A program made the translations under genes and the position numbers. This document shows, piece by piece, positions 34,790 through 46,300 of a stretch of DNA of 64,000 nt (positions are counted from its first letter, which is position 1; each line of letters starts with the position of its first letter). The stretch lies in the NCBI GenBank assembly GCA_009760855.2, contig WPIO01000002.1:4182501-4246500 (forward strand), written 5' to 3'. This stretch comes from Cristatella mucedo (taxonomy: Eukaryota; Bryozoa; Phylactolaemata; Cristatellidae). Below the pieces are notes generated by a model. That model saw nothing but the letters and a program-made list of their open reading frames with translations. It had not been told where the DNA came from and made no database searches.

Positions 34790-35780
34790 CGATGCGAAGT
34801 CAAAATATGTAGTGGCACACGCAGAAGCGAGTTCCAGACTTTCTGGGCATACGCACTGATGAGCCGATTACTAAAAAACACTTCAAATTAGTGCCAGAAA
34901 CAGCAGGATGGACAGAAGACGAGAAGCTGGTGGTGGCAGAGTTTTCTGGAAGAGCAAGGAGATCGGTTAGGAGGGCTGGTGCAGGTGAGTGAAGCGACGT
35001 GTAGGCCAAAGTAGAGGCCGAAGTAAAGGATCTTTAGATCGATTGGATAATTTGTGCGTAACTGGGGGGGGGGAGTTCAGAGAGAAGTGACATTCTTTGG
35101 CGGATAGGCCGTTCAGAACAAACCGGATATGTTGAGCTTTGCACCAGTTTCAGCCGTATAAGTGCAGAGGCTAAGAGTCCAGAATACAGGGAAGGGTACA
35201 GTTAATCTAGACGTGTTGTCGCAAACGGGTGAACTGTATGTTATCGCTCATGCTATTGTCTAAGCAGGCTTGAATTTTAGACGTGTCCCTCAGCTGAAAG
35301 TAGGTGGACTTAACAGTGCAGGAACGATTATATTCGCATGCCATACTAGATTAGCCAATTGGTAATAGAGTGCTGAAAAAATGGTGCATCCTATCACTAA
35401 TCAATAGTCACCCTTCCATTCAACCTAGTTAAAGGGCCTTGAAAAATGATTTGGTTTCTTAGGATGCTCAAATGATGATCAAATTTTTTATCCTCATTAC
35501 CATTGTTTAGTCAGCAATATTGTTATCTGAGTGAAGCATGCGAAACGACCGCAACGTCAACAAAGCCCACCAGCTTCGGCCGCTGTGCTGCCTACGCACA
35601 GGCAAATGTTGAGTGCGACTATAGTCTGTGCTAAAAAATTATCAAAGGTTTTTCGCTCGACTAGCTGCTCGGTCCTTGCAGATTGTGAATTTGGAAGGTG
35701 GTCTCCTAATAGGTAGTAAGTAATCTTAGCTTAAAGTGAAGTGATACAGCAGCGGCTCATTCAAATAAAAAAGGAATGAA
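34790..35780. other. possible decayed LINE on the minus strand, otherwise unassigned
   Basis: Minus peptide SLHSPAPALLTDLLALP (34800-35009) and SRNESGT-like pieces resemble the SLHSLAPAYLSDLLPHQ region of family 1 but are highly diverged. No tail was found. The remainder is unassigned. Confidence 0.35.
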
Positions 35781-35787
35781 TAGTTAC

Positions 35788-35890
35788 AATAATAAATGTC
35801 TTTGTATAATGCCCCGAGAGAACTAATCCTCTATTCAAGCGCTTTAAAACTTGCTACAAAAGAAGCAATGACCAATAATTAATAAGAAAA
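35788..35890 (-). mobile_element. L2-type tail, degraded
   Basis: Minus strand GCAAGTTTTAAAGCGCTTGA, then ATAGAGGATTAGTTCTCTCG, then GGGGCATTATAC and an AAT-rich tail match the family closing motif. Confidence 0.5.
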
Positions 35891-36149
35891 ACCAAGGTGT
35901 CTGGGCATTGTTTAAGTCTCAGCTAAAGACGAATTAGTTCAGCTCAGGTTTTCTCATCACCTGGGTGAACTTATGAGTTTTGTTGTCTTTGTGCTTTGCT
36001 GCATACCTGAGTACGATAAGTGAATTTCACTGACCGGTGGTTTAATTACTTACAGACCAGTGTGTTTTATTGTTTGCTTTTGCATGTGCGTCTAAGCATC
36101 TTACTTTGCCATTACTTCTTGGCTTTTTCTCTTACAGTAAATTACACAA

Positions 36150-36215
36150 CGCCCGGCTAAAAATTTGGTTCTCTAAGAGTTCTATACAAAATACATTATT
36201 ATTATCATTTTTATT
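36150..36215 (+). mobile_element. L2-type tail, degraded, opposite orientation
   Basis: TTGGTTCTCTAAGAG, TTCTATACAAAATACATTAT and (ATT)n resemble the end of family 1. Confidence 0.4.
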
Positions 36216-36283
36216 AGTAGTAGCAGTAGTATATTTAAAATAGTGGTTTATATTTTACTTTCTCAAGTGTCATAAAATACTAT

Positions 36284-36470
36284 ATGGAATTATTTGTAAA
36301 GGACCCTAAGAGAACTGAATCTCTATTAGGTGCTTTACATATACCACGGGGCTCGAGCCCACGAACTTGGTCGTCGAATACATTCGCCTTGACCTTTTCG
36401 GGCGAGCACCTAAACACTCGATTTCTTGCATTGTTTCGAGCCATGCCAGGTTTTTCTTGCTCGAGCTTAC
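36284..36470 (-). mobile_element. MIR-like SINE (tRNA head plus L2 tail)
   Basis: Minus strand: an A-box-like GGTGCTCGCCCGAAAAGG region, then GACCAAGTTCGTGGGC and TCGAGCCCCGTGGTATATG (B-box), running straight into GTAAAGCACCTAATAGAGAT, TCAGTTCTCTTAGGGTCC and TTTACAAATAATTCC. Same architecture as 37826-37974. Confidence 0.65.
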
Positions 36471-37009
36471 CTAACCGAACTATTTCCAAATCAGACTAGT
36501 CATCGTACCACTCGCCCTTTGGACTCAAATAGTTTAACTGTGCCAATGACCACTAGCTTATAAAAACAAGATATCCTGACTGGGCAATTATACACAAGCG
36601 CACAGTTATTATCCTATGACTAGCATACGTAATCACAGGAATGACTCACGGTAGGGTTAGTAGGATCCGCTCCCGGTCAGTAATTATCTCTCAGTTGTAC
36701 ATATGTAAGCAAAGCACCAAGACGAAAGATATGTTCACTGGGTGCGATACAAAAGCAGGTCGATACTGACCTAGGTTAGGTTAAGACTTCCTTGCAACCA
36801 ATGAGATCATAGGCAAGAACGATGACGGGAATGCCACTGACTTGAAGCAGAATCTAGCTTCGTTTGACACTATTTATCACGGTATCCTACTTGAAAAACT
36901 AAGAACACCGATTGGTCTGGTAGACGAGGCACTGGCTTGGCTTAAATCAGATTGGTCCGACCGTGTTCAATTCGTGTCGTGCGGGGGTCAGGTCAGAAAG
37001 CCTTTTAGG

Positions 37010-37195
37010 TGGTGATAACCCAGGAGGTAAGGTGCTCGCTCGCTCTTCCCGATCGAGATCGTGGGTCCTGAAGTGGGCGATCCTGCACTGCCAACTGCAA
37101 GTGGTGGTGACAGCCATTGATGGTTTTCTGCAGCTCTACTAAGGAGGCTGCTGAATCAGGCCACGTTTAAATTTTACTTTATTGAGTAGAGTGCG
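37010..37195 (+). mobile_element. tRNA-derived SINE (SINE group 1)
   Basis: GTGATAACCCAGGAGGTAAG, GCTCGCTCGCTCTTCC, ATCGTGGGTCC, then AACTGCAAGTGGTGGTGACA, GATGGTTTTCTGCAGCT and GGAGGCTGCTGAATCAGG. The B-box is damaged but the body is well preserved. Confidence 0.7.
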
Positions 37196-37309
37196 ATACA
37201 TACTGAATCTAGCTGCCTAACTTGAAAGAAAAGACAGGCAATGAAGGTGCTCTTTAAATGCTGTTATCCCTTAGGTCGAGGACGTCTCCTGCATTGTTCC
37301 CAGTGTCCT

Positions 37310-38651
37310 TATGACAATAAGAGCAATATCTTTATATAAAACTCTCTGAGAACTCAATCTCTATCTAGGTATTTTATAGATGCTGCTGATATAGCATTTC
37401 CAAAAGTTTGCTAGTAACATCCGAAAGCAGCAGGCATAGTTTAAGCAGGTACAGGCACACGAAGGAAGAATCACAAAGACTCACCAAAAGCTGTAATAAG
37501 CAGGTGCGTTTTAAGCTTCTTTTTAAATGTCGTCATGTCACAGGACGTTGTGAAGTGCTTCGGTAGTGAGTTCCAGGCTTTGGGAGCATAGGAATTAAAG
37601 GCAGGGTCTCCAATGGTTTTGAGGTTCGTACGAGTGTGGCTAAAGGATTCGAGTCAGAACCGCAGGTTGTACGATTCTTCGCATGGTGGGGGAGTAGTTC
37701 TCGTAGGTAGGCTGGACCCAGAGAGTGAAGGGTCCTAGCAGTAATTAACAGAACCTTGAAGTCGATGCGCTGCTTGATAGGGAGCCAGTGCTAGTTGCCG
37801 GGATGTGCTGTGATGCGGCAATTGCCGAGCTGGATTGGCCCAGCGGTTAAGGCGCTCGCCCCGGCTAAGGTCTGGCTGAGGTCGTGGGCTCGAGCCCCAA
37901 GGCATATGTAAAGCGCCTGAATAGAGATTAAGTTCTCTTGGGGTGCTATACAAATGAGTTATATTTATTTATTTAATTGCGACGCTCGCGGCAGATGAGC
38001 CTAGCTGCGGAGGTTTGCAAGAATTTAAGCGCCTGATGGCACAGGCCGGTAGACCAGAAAGCAGTAGGTTACTGAGGTCAAGACTGAATGTACACAAGCC
38101 AGAATTTTAGCTATGTTATGCAGCTGAAAGTACTCAGACTTGACTGGGGAGCTGATGTGATCATCTAATGAAAGATTATTTGGAACGGAACATCTGATTA
38201 CATGCAAATTCAAGGGAAGATATGCCGGCAGAGCCAATATTCAGCGTCAGGTTTTTCAACTTCTGAATCACACTTGATTTTCCCATAACTAGTAAATTAG
38301 TTTTGCCGTCATTCAAGTTAAACACGTTTTCTATCATCCATGTGTGGATTTCATCAATAAATGCAGCATAGATGTAAAGACTTTGACGTGCTCGAGGGCT
38401 GGGAGCAACCAAACCAAAGGTAAAACTGAGTGTCATCTTCGTAAAAGTGAAAACCTTGATTGTGCTTGGCAGTCAGATCAGCAAGAGGGATAGCATAAAC
38501 TGTGAAAAGAACGGGACCAAGCACAGACCACTGAGGTACCCTATATTTTAGCGGTCCCTTGGATAATCTTTATCCGTTCACATCAGTACTCTTGAGTCTC
38601 TCACTGAGACCTGAACTACTACAGTGCATTGACATTAATGCCCAGGCGAGA
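37310..38651 (-). mobile_element. L2-clade LINE (family 1), 3' half of a nested host copy
   Basis: Minus strand: 3' tail and closing motif at 37310-37380, 3' UTR, C-terminal RT, NLNDGKTNLLVMGKSSVIQK near 38270-38330, a decayed YADD box (GFHFYEDDTQFYLW) near 38430, and the GSVLGP-type motif B near 38530. It stops at 38651 with SRLGINVN, whose upstream partner resumes at 39404. A SINE is inserted at 37826-37974. Confidence 0.8.
37826..37974 (+). mobile_element. MIR-like SINE with target-site duplication
   Basis: tRNA-like head (A-box TGGCCCAGCGGTTAAGGCG, B-box GTGGGCTCGAGCCCC) joined directly to AGGCATATGTAAAGCGCCTG, AATAGAGATTAAGTTCTCTT and GGGGTGCTATAC, then a TTATTT tail. It is flanked by AATTGC on both sides (37820-37825 and 37975-37980). 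Removing the element and one AATTGC restores the LINE sequence GGCAATTGCGACGCTCG. The tail is the same as the closing motif of family 1 LINEs. Confidence 0.85.
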
Positions 38652-39403
38652 TTAAAAAATTCGGGCTTTTTTAGATAAGGATGTCACGTCTAAGTTGGTC
38701 CATGCATTTGTGACATACCGTCTTGACTTCTGTTACTCACTCCTTGCTGGCCTACCGGCATGTGCAATCAGGCGCTTACAGCTGGTGTTAAACTCTGTAG
38801 CTAGGCTTGTCTGTCGTGAGCGTCGCAGTGGCCATATCACGCCACTTCTCGCCGACCTGCACTGGCTACCAGTCAAACAACGGCTTGAATTCAAGGTTGT
38901 GTCGCTCAATTTTAGGTCACTTCATTCTTTGGCTCCAGCCTATCTCTCAGATCTACTCTCCCACCAGGCCAAGCATCATACCACTCACTTTTCGGAATCC
39001 AAGAGTTTACCAATACCTCGTACAAATCTCAACTCCTTTGGAGACCGTGCATTTAGTTCGTATGCTCCCAAAGCCTGGAACTCACTGCCGACTTGCATCA
39101 CAACATTCCCTGACCTGACCACATTTAGAAAGAACTTAAACACACACCTATTTAGGATAGCATTTAGTGGGTCACTGTGATTAGTCCTTCATGTGCTTAT
39201 GCTTGCTGACACTGTGCATGATGCCACTGACCACACTTGCATGTTGTACCTGTGCATGTCACACCTAACCATATTATTCATGTTGTTTATCAAGCATGAT
39301 ATTACTCACCATTCAATCGAGTTTCCTTTTGCAGCAAGTGTAAAGCACCTAGAAAGAGATACAGTTTTCTGAGGGTGCTTTATCCAGTGTATTATTATTA
39401 TTT
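38652..39403 (+). mobile_element. L2-clade LINE (family 1) inserted into another LINE
   Basis: Plus strand, C-terminal RT 38695-39180 open for 161 codons: LVHAFVTYRLDFCYSLLAGL, then GHITPLLADLHWLPVKQRL, then APKAWNSLPTC, ending FSGSL. 3' UTR, closing motif and (ATT)n follow. Both flanks are minus-strand family 1 sequence that would be contiguous without it. Confidence 0.82.
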
Positions 39404-40700
39404 AAGACTCTCAAAAAGGACTTAGTGATTAATAGTATCACATCTTCCGAAAGATCAAGCAGAACAAGCAGAGAGACTTTACCCAAGTCGGCATTCATGA
39501 GAAGTATTTATGCACCCTAGGCAATGCTGACTCTGTGGAATGATAGCTCTAAACCCAGACTAGAACTTATTTGCTTGGTTTGAGGTCTCTATATACGAAT
39601 TCAGTCGGTCTGCCACAACTTGTTCTAGTGTCTTTGATTGGAACGGAAGAAGAGAGAATGGACGGAGGCTGCCCAAGTCTTCTTGGTCTAGTGCTGCTTT
39701 CTCATTTATTGGCCTAAAGACAGCCTTTTTGAAAGGTGCAGGGAGCTGACCTGAGGCTAAGGACATATTTATTATGTTTGTTATGCATGGTGACAGCAAA
39801 TTTAAGCATCCTAGAAGTAGGGCAATGGGAATAGGCTCTAGAGAACTAGTAGTCTTCTTTGACTGGAAGATGTATTTCATGATAAGGTGACTCGTGGCCT
39901 CCTTGAATGTAGACTTCAAGGTAGTGCACGGAATCGATGGGCATTGTTGGTGTAATTAAGGGACAGGAGTCCAGAGGTGATGCTGCAATGCTAGGGATGG
40001 ACTCTCTGATCTTTTCTATTTTGCTGACAAAGAAGCTAGAGAAGGGATCGTCTAGGTCACTGCAACGATCACTTGGTAAGGAGGTCATCTGGGAGCAGTT
40101 AAGGAAATGGTTAATGGTAGACATAAGTATTTTTGAATTGTGCATCTGTGATTCAGAAATATTGTTTGATAAATCTAGATTTGGTCTTTTCTAGGATCGA
40201 CTGGTATGATCTACAGTAGTCTTTGTACGCCTGATGATGGACGGTCAATCCTGATCTTTTATAATCTTTCTCAAGCTTGGGCTTAGTAGAAATGTCTAGT
40301 TTAATGTCTGCGATAAACTATAGGCCGCCTGGGTTAGGGCGAATATTAGGCATAGTCAGTGGTGCAAACTCGCTGAGCACATCAGCAAGTGTCGTGTTAA
40401 AGCATTCTACCAATGACGGCAAGTCGGATTGAGGCTTGAGTAGCAAGGGCGAAGAAGATATTTTCACTTTTACAGCATCGACGTCGAGGTTCTTGAGGTT
40501 TCGTGATTCACATGTGATTTTGGATGTGGAGGAGGGTACACACTGTAGATTAAAGGAGATCAGCATACGATCAGATGAGCAGGATTCGGCAATAATAGGT
40601 GGTGATAATGTAACTTGTCGGATAATGTTTGATCGAGTGTGTCTTATATCGGTGAGCGTTCATTTGTCAGAGAGCAACGTTGGGAGAAGTTAGGCTCGTT
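39404..40700 (-). mobile_element. L2-clade LINE (family 1), 5' half of the nested host copy
   Basis: Minus strand: 3' end of the endonuclease (SRNLKNLDVDAVKVKISSS, LPSLVECFNTTLADVLSEFA at 40318-40566), the linker (SIPSIAASPLDSC, 39846-40145) and the start of RT (39560-39919, PLIPFQSKTLEQVVADRLNS-type). It ends in a decayed LVLLDLSEDV motif A at about 39460. The best preserved endonuclease-proximal region in the window, but still frame-shifted. Confidence 0.78.
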
Positions 40701-41680
40701 AGGCGGCGACGAGCTATACAGAACTTTGAATTACTTATTACAAACGCACCCTAGTACTGGCTGAGTAACGTGGTGGGAGCAGAGCGTGAACGCGAAGCCT
40801 CACCAGCAGCAGTGAAGCCGCTTCAAAGATTAGCCGTCGTACGTGATCGAAGCCAGCTTGAAGCGTATCCAAGACTATTACGTACTGGCTTTAGACAGAA
40901 TATACATACTCGGTCAGCTCCCAACGTAATTCCTTAGGGCCCTATTGCCGCAAGAGCAGATGCTTATAGAACTTGAGCATCAATAGTTTATACAACATGA
41001 AATGGACATTTCTTTCGACGGCAGGTTAGTTGTACTTTGTGCTACTAACTATTGAGTATTGAAATACAGCTGCAAGCTCATACAAGCGTGTTTCCGTGGC
41101 TCTGAAATAAATGGTGCTACTTTAATGACATCGAGTTTTTGTGTTAAATTATGGTCACTATTGACTGTTGCTGCACTTTGCTAACTTCGTCACATCCGCA
41201 ATATCGGTGCACAAGATGCTTATCGCTTAGCATTGAATTGAGGCAATAGATCAACTTGTCTCCGTTGAACGTCAGCTAGGGCTGGCACCCGTTAGGCGTG
41301 CTGTTTTTGTGGCACAGAACTGTCGTTCATCGACCGCTACAGGGTGCTCCTAACACGATCAGAGTAGGAACATTGTCTTAATTGAGGCTCAGGACCTTTG
41401 TTAGATATCTTGTTCTAGTACATTGCTTGTTACTGTATTTGTAATCATATACCTGAAACATGCAGTTCTATTCAGATGGATTTATGTGTCAATTATGAGG
41501 CTCCTTGATTCAGATTTATGGCCAAGCGATTCATGACTCACTGATGTATACAATCGTGCAATTTACGGCAGTTTTATTTGCATATGCCGAAGTAATTTAT
41601 TGTCAATCGGTTTCATGTGACTGCTGTTTTGTTATAGATTTCCAGCCTGGCATTACTGTGTTGATGAATTGTCAAGGCAG
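40700..41680. other. unassigned spacer
   Basis: No repeat or gene recognised. Confidence 0.3.
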
Positions 41681-41689
41681 GGTTATACC

Positions 41690-41850
41690 ATATAACCTAA
41701 GTCTTAGCCTACGGTTAAAGTGCACGACTCAGGTCGTGGTCTCGAGTAGTACAACGGGCAATTCTTTACAGCCCACTGCAAGCGGTGATAGCAGTAAGAC
41801 TTTTCTACCTCTTTATAAATGAGGCTATTTAAATCAAGGTTTAATCAGCT
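41690..41850 (+). mobile_element. tRNA-derived SINE (SINE group 1)
   Basis: CTTAGCCTACGGTTAAAGTG, CTCAGGTCGTGGTCTCGAGT, CCCACTGCAAGCGGTGATAG, CTTTATAAATGAGGCTATTT. Head and body are both recognisable. Confidence 0.65.
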
Positions 41851-41859
41851 CACCTTTAA

Positions 41860-43110
41860 AATAAGATTGGAAGAAGTAGGCTGCCAGATTGGTTGAAATA
41901 CCATTGCTGGCCGAGTGCGGGCGTATTAGTCTGGTAATGGAAATACATCTTTATGGACGTTTGTGCTAAAAATTCGTTCCAATTTCCCTGCATTCTGATG
42001 ACTACATATTGATTGTGATATTAGGTGCCTGCGAGTTGAATTGGCACTTTTTCTGCAATTATTTGGGATTAAAGCGTAAAATCCCCCCACGAACTTCGAT
42101 GAATTAGGGTGCAGGGCCTAACTGGTCTCAAGCGAATTGTGTAAGGTGCTTATCACAAAATATTTGCCACGAGCATATCGAAACTAAAGTCTACAGTTAA
42201 TTTACAGGAAAGTACAATTAATGCTGAGGTTAATAGGAAGCTGGAATTTTAGGATGCTAATAATAGTGAGAGGAGTGAATCTTCTCCGCTCTATTGAGAA
42301 GATGCCATTGGCGATAAGCACAGGTGAAGGCCAAGGCTGAATCTCTGTGTGCTATGTCGGTAAGCCTGATATACAGCTAGGGAAGCCTGAGTTAACAATC
42401 TTACCTAGAAGCAATAAACAGAAGAGCTGCTAAATTGAGATCCCTGGTACTCTCGTCTGTAATGAAGATGAGACTGGGAAGGTGATTTTTCTGGCTGCGA
42501 AGGCATGCAATTGCCACCGTAGAGCATGTGAAAGCTTTATTTTACTCTAAGGCTCCGAGCATGCAAAAGGCTGATGCAATGAGCCGCTGCTCTACTGCTT
42601 GTCAAGCCACTTTACTAATCTTCTGCTGTGCTGCTGCTGATATCTTACTGCAATCCACGCGGGAGTTATCAGCTCTCTTTAAATGCTCAATGAGGAACAG
42701 TTTTTTGAAAAGGGTTCGTCTCTGTGATAGTGGAGAGACTGCTTGTTGATCTTGCAAGTGCAAAGTTTCAACGATTCTTTTTTATTTTAGTAGTGATAAT
42801 CTTGTTGTCAATAGTTGTGATATCGCAATGACTAATCATTTAAAACATTAAGCCTCCCACCAATCATGAAATAGGGACCGCTTATGGAATAGCTGTGATA
42901 AGCAAAGGCTTATGAGTAGCGCGATATTTAATTATCGCCCAAAAATTTAAGTATGCTTTATGTACTGGTGAATATATGCACTCGAGGCCAAAATAATCTC
43001 CAAGTGTGGCTGCAGCTGCAGCAGCTGTAAATTCTTTCAGGTATTAAGAGGGTTTCTACAATGCCAGATATAAAGTATGGGAGTTATGTGAAGCATGTAC
43101 GCATTTTTAT
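41860..43110. other. unassigned spacer
   Basis: No gene or repeat recognised. Open frames are all under 75 codons. Confidence 0.3.
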
Positions 43111-43114
43111 CGAT

Positions 43115-44395
43115 AGCTCCTTGCCTGGTCATCACTGGCACTGAACTATAATGGTGTAAGTCTATCTCAGTGGAAGATTCCAGAGGGTGGATGTGAACGG
43201 AGAAAGATAATTACAGGAGCCATCGAAGTATGGGGTACATCAGGGCTCTGTGCTTGGTCCCGATATTTTCACTGTTTATTCTGTCCCTCCTGCCGACGTT
43301 ACTACCGGGCACAATCAAGGCTTTCACATCTATGCAGACGGCACTCTGTTGTATCTTTGCTTTGATCCCTCTGCCCTCCTCCAGCACGTCGAATTCTCTC
43401 AACTCCCTTATTGCATGTATTGATGACATCAGCACATGGATAGTAAACTGATGATTAAATCAACCTACTAGTTATGGGCGAACCAAGTGTGATCAGAAAT
43501 TGGAAAACCTAACACTTAAAATCGGCACTGCCAGCATATCTTCTTTTAATCTGCATGAAATCTGGGTGTCCTATTACAAAGTGACCTTTCATTAGACGAC
43601 CGCAACAGCTCCACAGTCAAGTCTGCCTACTTTCAGCTGTAGAACATTGGTAAAATTTAGGGATTTTTGGACAGGGGTACCACATCTAAATTAGTCAATG
43701 TATTTGTGATATCCCGTCTCAGCTTTTGTAACTCACTGCTTGCTGGTCTACCGGCTTGTGCAATCAGGCGGTTACTTTTAGCTCAAATCTCTACAGCTAT
43801 TATTGTTTATCGTGAGCACCTTAGTAGCCACATCACACCAATTCTCGCCGAACTTCATGGCTCCCAGTCAAGCAGCCCATCGACTTCAAAAACTTGTCAC
43901 TCACTTTTAGTTTCCTCATTCTTTGGCTCCAGCTTAAATGTTGGAAACACTCTCCCACCAGGCCAAGCACCATACCACCCGCTTTCCTGAATCCAATCGT
44001 TTACCTACACCTCGCATGAACCTCATATTCTTTAGAGACTATGCCTTTAGTTTGTAAGCTCGTAAAACCTAGAACTAACTTTCAGCTTTCGTCACGACAT
44101 CCCAAACTTGACGACATTTAAAAAGGAGCAAAAATGCATATATTTATCTCAGCAATTAGTGGTTCCGTGTGATTCGTTATTTGTGTGCTTATGCGTGCTG
44201 GCACTCTTCATGGTGCCACTAACCACATTTGCATGCTGACCCTGTGCATGCAAGCTCTAGCTATACTTAGCTCTGTTATACTTGCTTTCACTAAAATGCT
44301 ACCACTACTCACTATATCATGGTACTTGCTGCAAATGTAGTGCCCCGAAAGAGATTTAGATCTCCGAGGGCACTATGAGAATGTGGTATTGTTTT
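43115..44395 (+). mobile_element. L2-clade LINE (family 1), 5'-truncated, heavily decayed
   Basis: Plus strand from the GITGTAL-type segment before motif B, through SVLGPDIFTVYSVPPADVTT, a decayed YADD (GFHIYADGTLLYLCFDPS), the C-terminal region (TSKLVNVFVISRLSFCNS) and 3' UTR to a degraded closing motif. The catalytic Asp pair is AD-G here, so the enzyme would be dead even without the frameshifts. Confidence 0.8.
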
Positions 44396-44404
44396 TATTA
44401 CCTT

Positions 44405-46043
44405 CCTTGTCTTGAAAGGCATAGAAAGTGACACTAGACCAAGAGAACTTAGGCAACTACCGCCCAGTCTACCTTCTACCATTCCTATCAAAGACACTGG
44501 AAAGAGTCGTGGTAAACTAGCTGAACTCATATATCGAAACCTCACACCTTGCTAGTAAGTTCCAGTCTGGCTTTAGAGCTAATCACTCCACAGAGTCAGC
44601 ATTGATTAGGGTATACAACGACCTACTTAAGAATGCAGACATGGGTAGAGTGTCTCTGCTTGTTTTGCTCGATCTTTCGGCAGCTTTTAATTCCATCGAT
44701 CACAAAGTTCTTCTAGAGCACCTCTCATCTCGCCTGGGCATCACTGGCACTGCTCTGCAGTGGTTCAGGTCCTATCTCAGTGGGAGACTCCAGAGTATTG
44801 GCGTGAATGGACAAAGATCATCCGAGGTACCTCTGAAATATGGAGTAACTCAGGGCTCTGTGCTAGGTCCGGTTCTTTTAACGGTTTATACTCTGCCTCT
44901 TGCTGATGTGATTGCCAAGCACAATCTAGGCTTCCACATCTATGCGGATGACACTCAGTTGTACGTTTGCTTTGATTCCTCCCAGCCTTCGAGCACCTCA
45001 AATTCTCTCAACTCACTAGCTGCATGCATTGATAACATCCGCACATGGATGGCAGCAAATTTTCTAAAACTTAACGATGATAAAACTAACTTACTAGTTA
45101 TGGGCAAACCCAGTGTGATTCAGAGATTGGAAAGGCTGACTCTCAAAATTGGCTCTGCCAGCATATCTCCTGTCGAATCAGCTCAAAATCTAGGTGTCAT
45201 ATTCCAAAGCGACCTCTCGTTAGACGACCATATCAGCTCCACAGTCAAATCTGCCTATTTTCAGCTTCATAACATTGCTACAATTTGGGCTTGCTTAGAT
45301 AAGGATACTACGTCAAAGTTAGTCCATGCATTCGTGACATCCCGTCTCGACTTCTGCAACTCACTGCTTACTGGCCTACCAGCATGTGCGATCAGGCGAT
45401 TGCAGCTGGTGCAAAACTCTGCAGCTTGGCTTGTCTGTCATGAGCGTCGCAGTTGCCAAATTACTCCACTTCTCGCCGATCTGCACTGGCTACCATTCAA
45501 GCAACGGATTGACTTCAAGGTTTAGTCGCTCACTTTTAGGTCCCTTCATTCTATGGCTCCAGCCTATCTCTCAGATAAACTCCCCCATCAGGCCAAGCAT
45601 CGTACCACCCGCTTTTCGGAATCCAACAGTCTATAAATACCCCGTGCAAACCTCAATTCCTTTGGAGACCGGGCATTTAGTTCGTATGCTCCCAAAGCCT
45701 GGAACTCCCTCCCGACCTGTGTCAGAACATCCCTTGACCTGACCACATTTAGAAGGAACTTAAAAACACACCTATTTAGGACAGCATTTAGTGGGTCCCT
45801 GTGGTTCGTCCTTGATGTGCTTATGCGTGCTGACACTGTGCATGCTGCCTCTAACCTCATTTGCATGCTGACCCTGTGCATGTCACCCCTAACCATATTA
45901 TTCATTTTGTTTGTTTTTCAAGCATGATTTTACTTACCATTCAATTGCATTTCCCTTTGCAGCAAATGTTAAGCGCATAGAAAAAGATTAAGTTCTCTGA
46001 GGGCGCTTTATCAAGTGCCTTATTATTACTATTATTATTATTG
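44405..46043 (+). mobile_element. L2-clade LINE (family 1), most complete RT copy
   Basis: Truncated in the endonuclease-RT linker, then full RT, C-terminal domain, 3' UTR, closing motif (TTAAGCGCATAGAAAAAGAT, GAGGGCGCTTTATC) and (ATT)n. It follows the 43115-44395 copy directly in the same orientation. Confidence 0.88.
44602..45525 (+). pseudogene. L2-type reverse transcriptase frame, stopped by nonsense codons
   Basis: RNA-directed DNA polymerase used for target-primed reverse transcription. 307 codons are open: motif A LVLLDLSAAFNSIDHKVLLE (residues about 14-33), motif B TQGSVLGPVLLTVYTLPLAD, motif C GFHIYADDTQLYVCF with both catalytic Asp, FLKLNDDKTNLLVMGKPS, then LSLDDHISSTVKSAYFQLHN and PLLADLHWLPFKQRIDFKV. 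The frame ends at TAG where sister copies have TTG. After it the same frame continues (SLTFRSLHSMAPAYLSD) with a further TAA near 45635. The ATG is internal to the element, not a true start. Confidence 0.88.
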
Positions 46044-46227
46044 AGGCTACCGCCGCCTGCATTGTCTCGCTACCTGCAGCAAATTCCACAGATACCTAGT
46101 TTTAACGAAAGGTTCGGCTACTGGTGTAAGAGTGTGATATCGCTCCATGGCCAGTCTATGGGGTTTAAATCAGGCGACTGCCTGGGACACTCTATCAGGC
46201 CAAAACAATGATTCGTGCAAGAGTCTC

Positions 46228-46300
46228 TCTCTTTCTCCCTTCTTTCTCTCTCTCTCCCTCCTTCTCTCTCGCTCTTCTCTCTTTCTCTTTCCCCTCTCAG
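46228..46300 (+). repeat. CT-rich low-complexity tract
   Basis: Interrupted TCTC/CCTT repeat. Confidence 0.85.
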
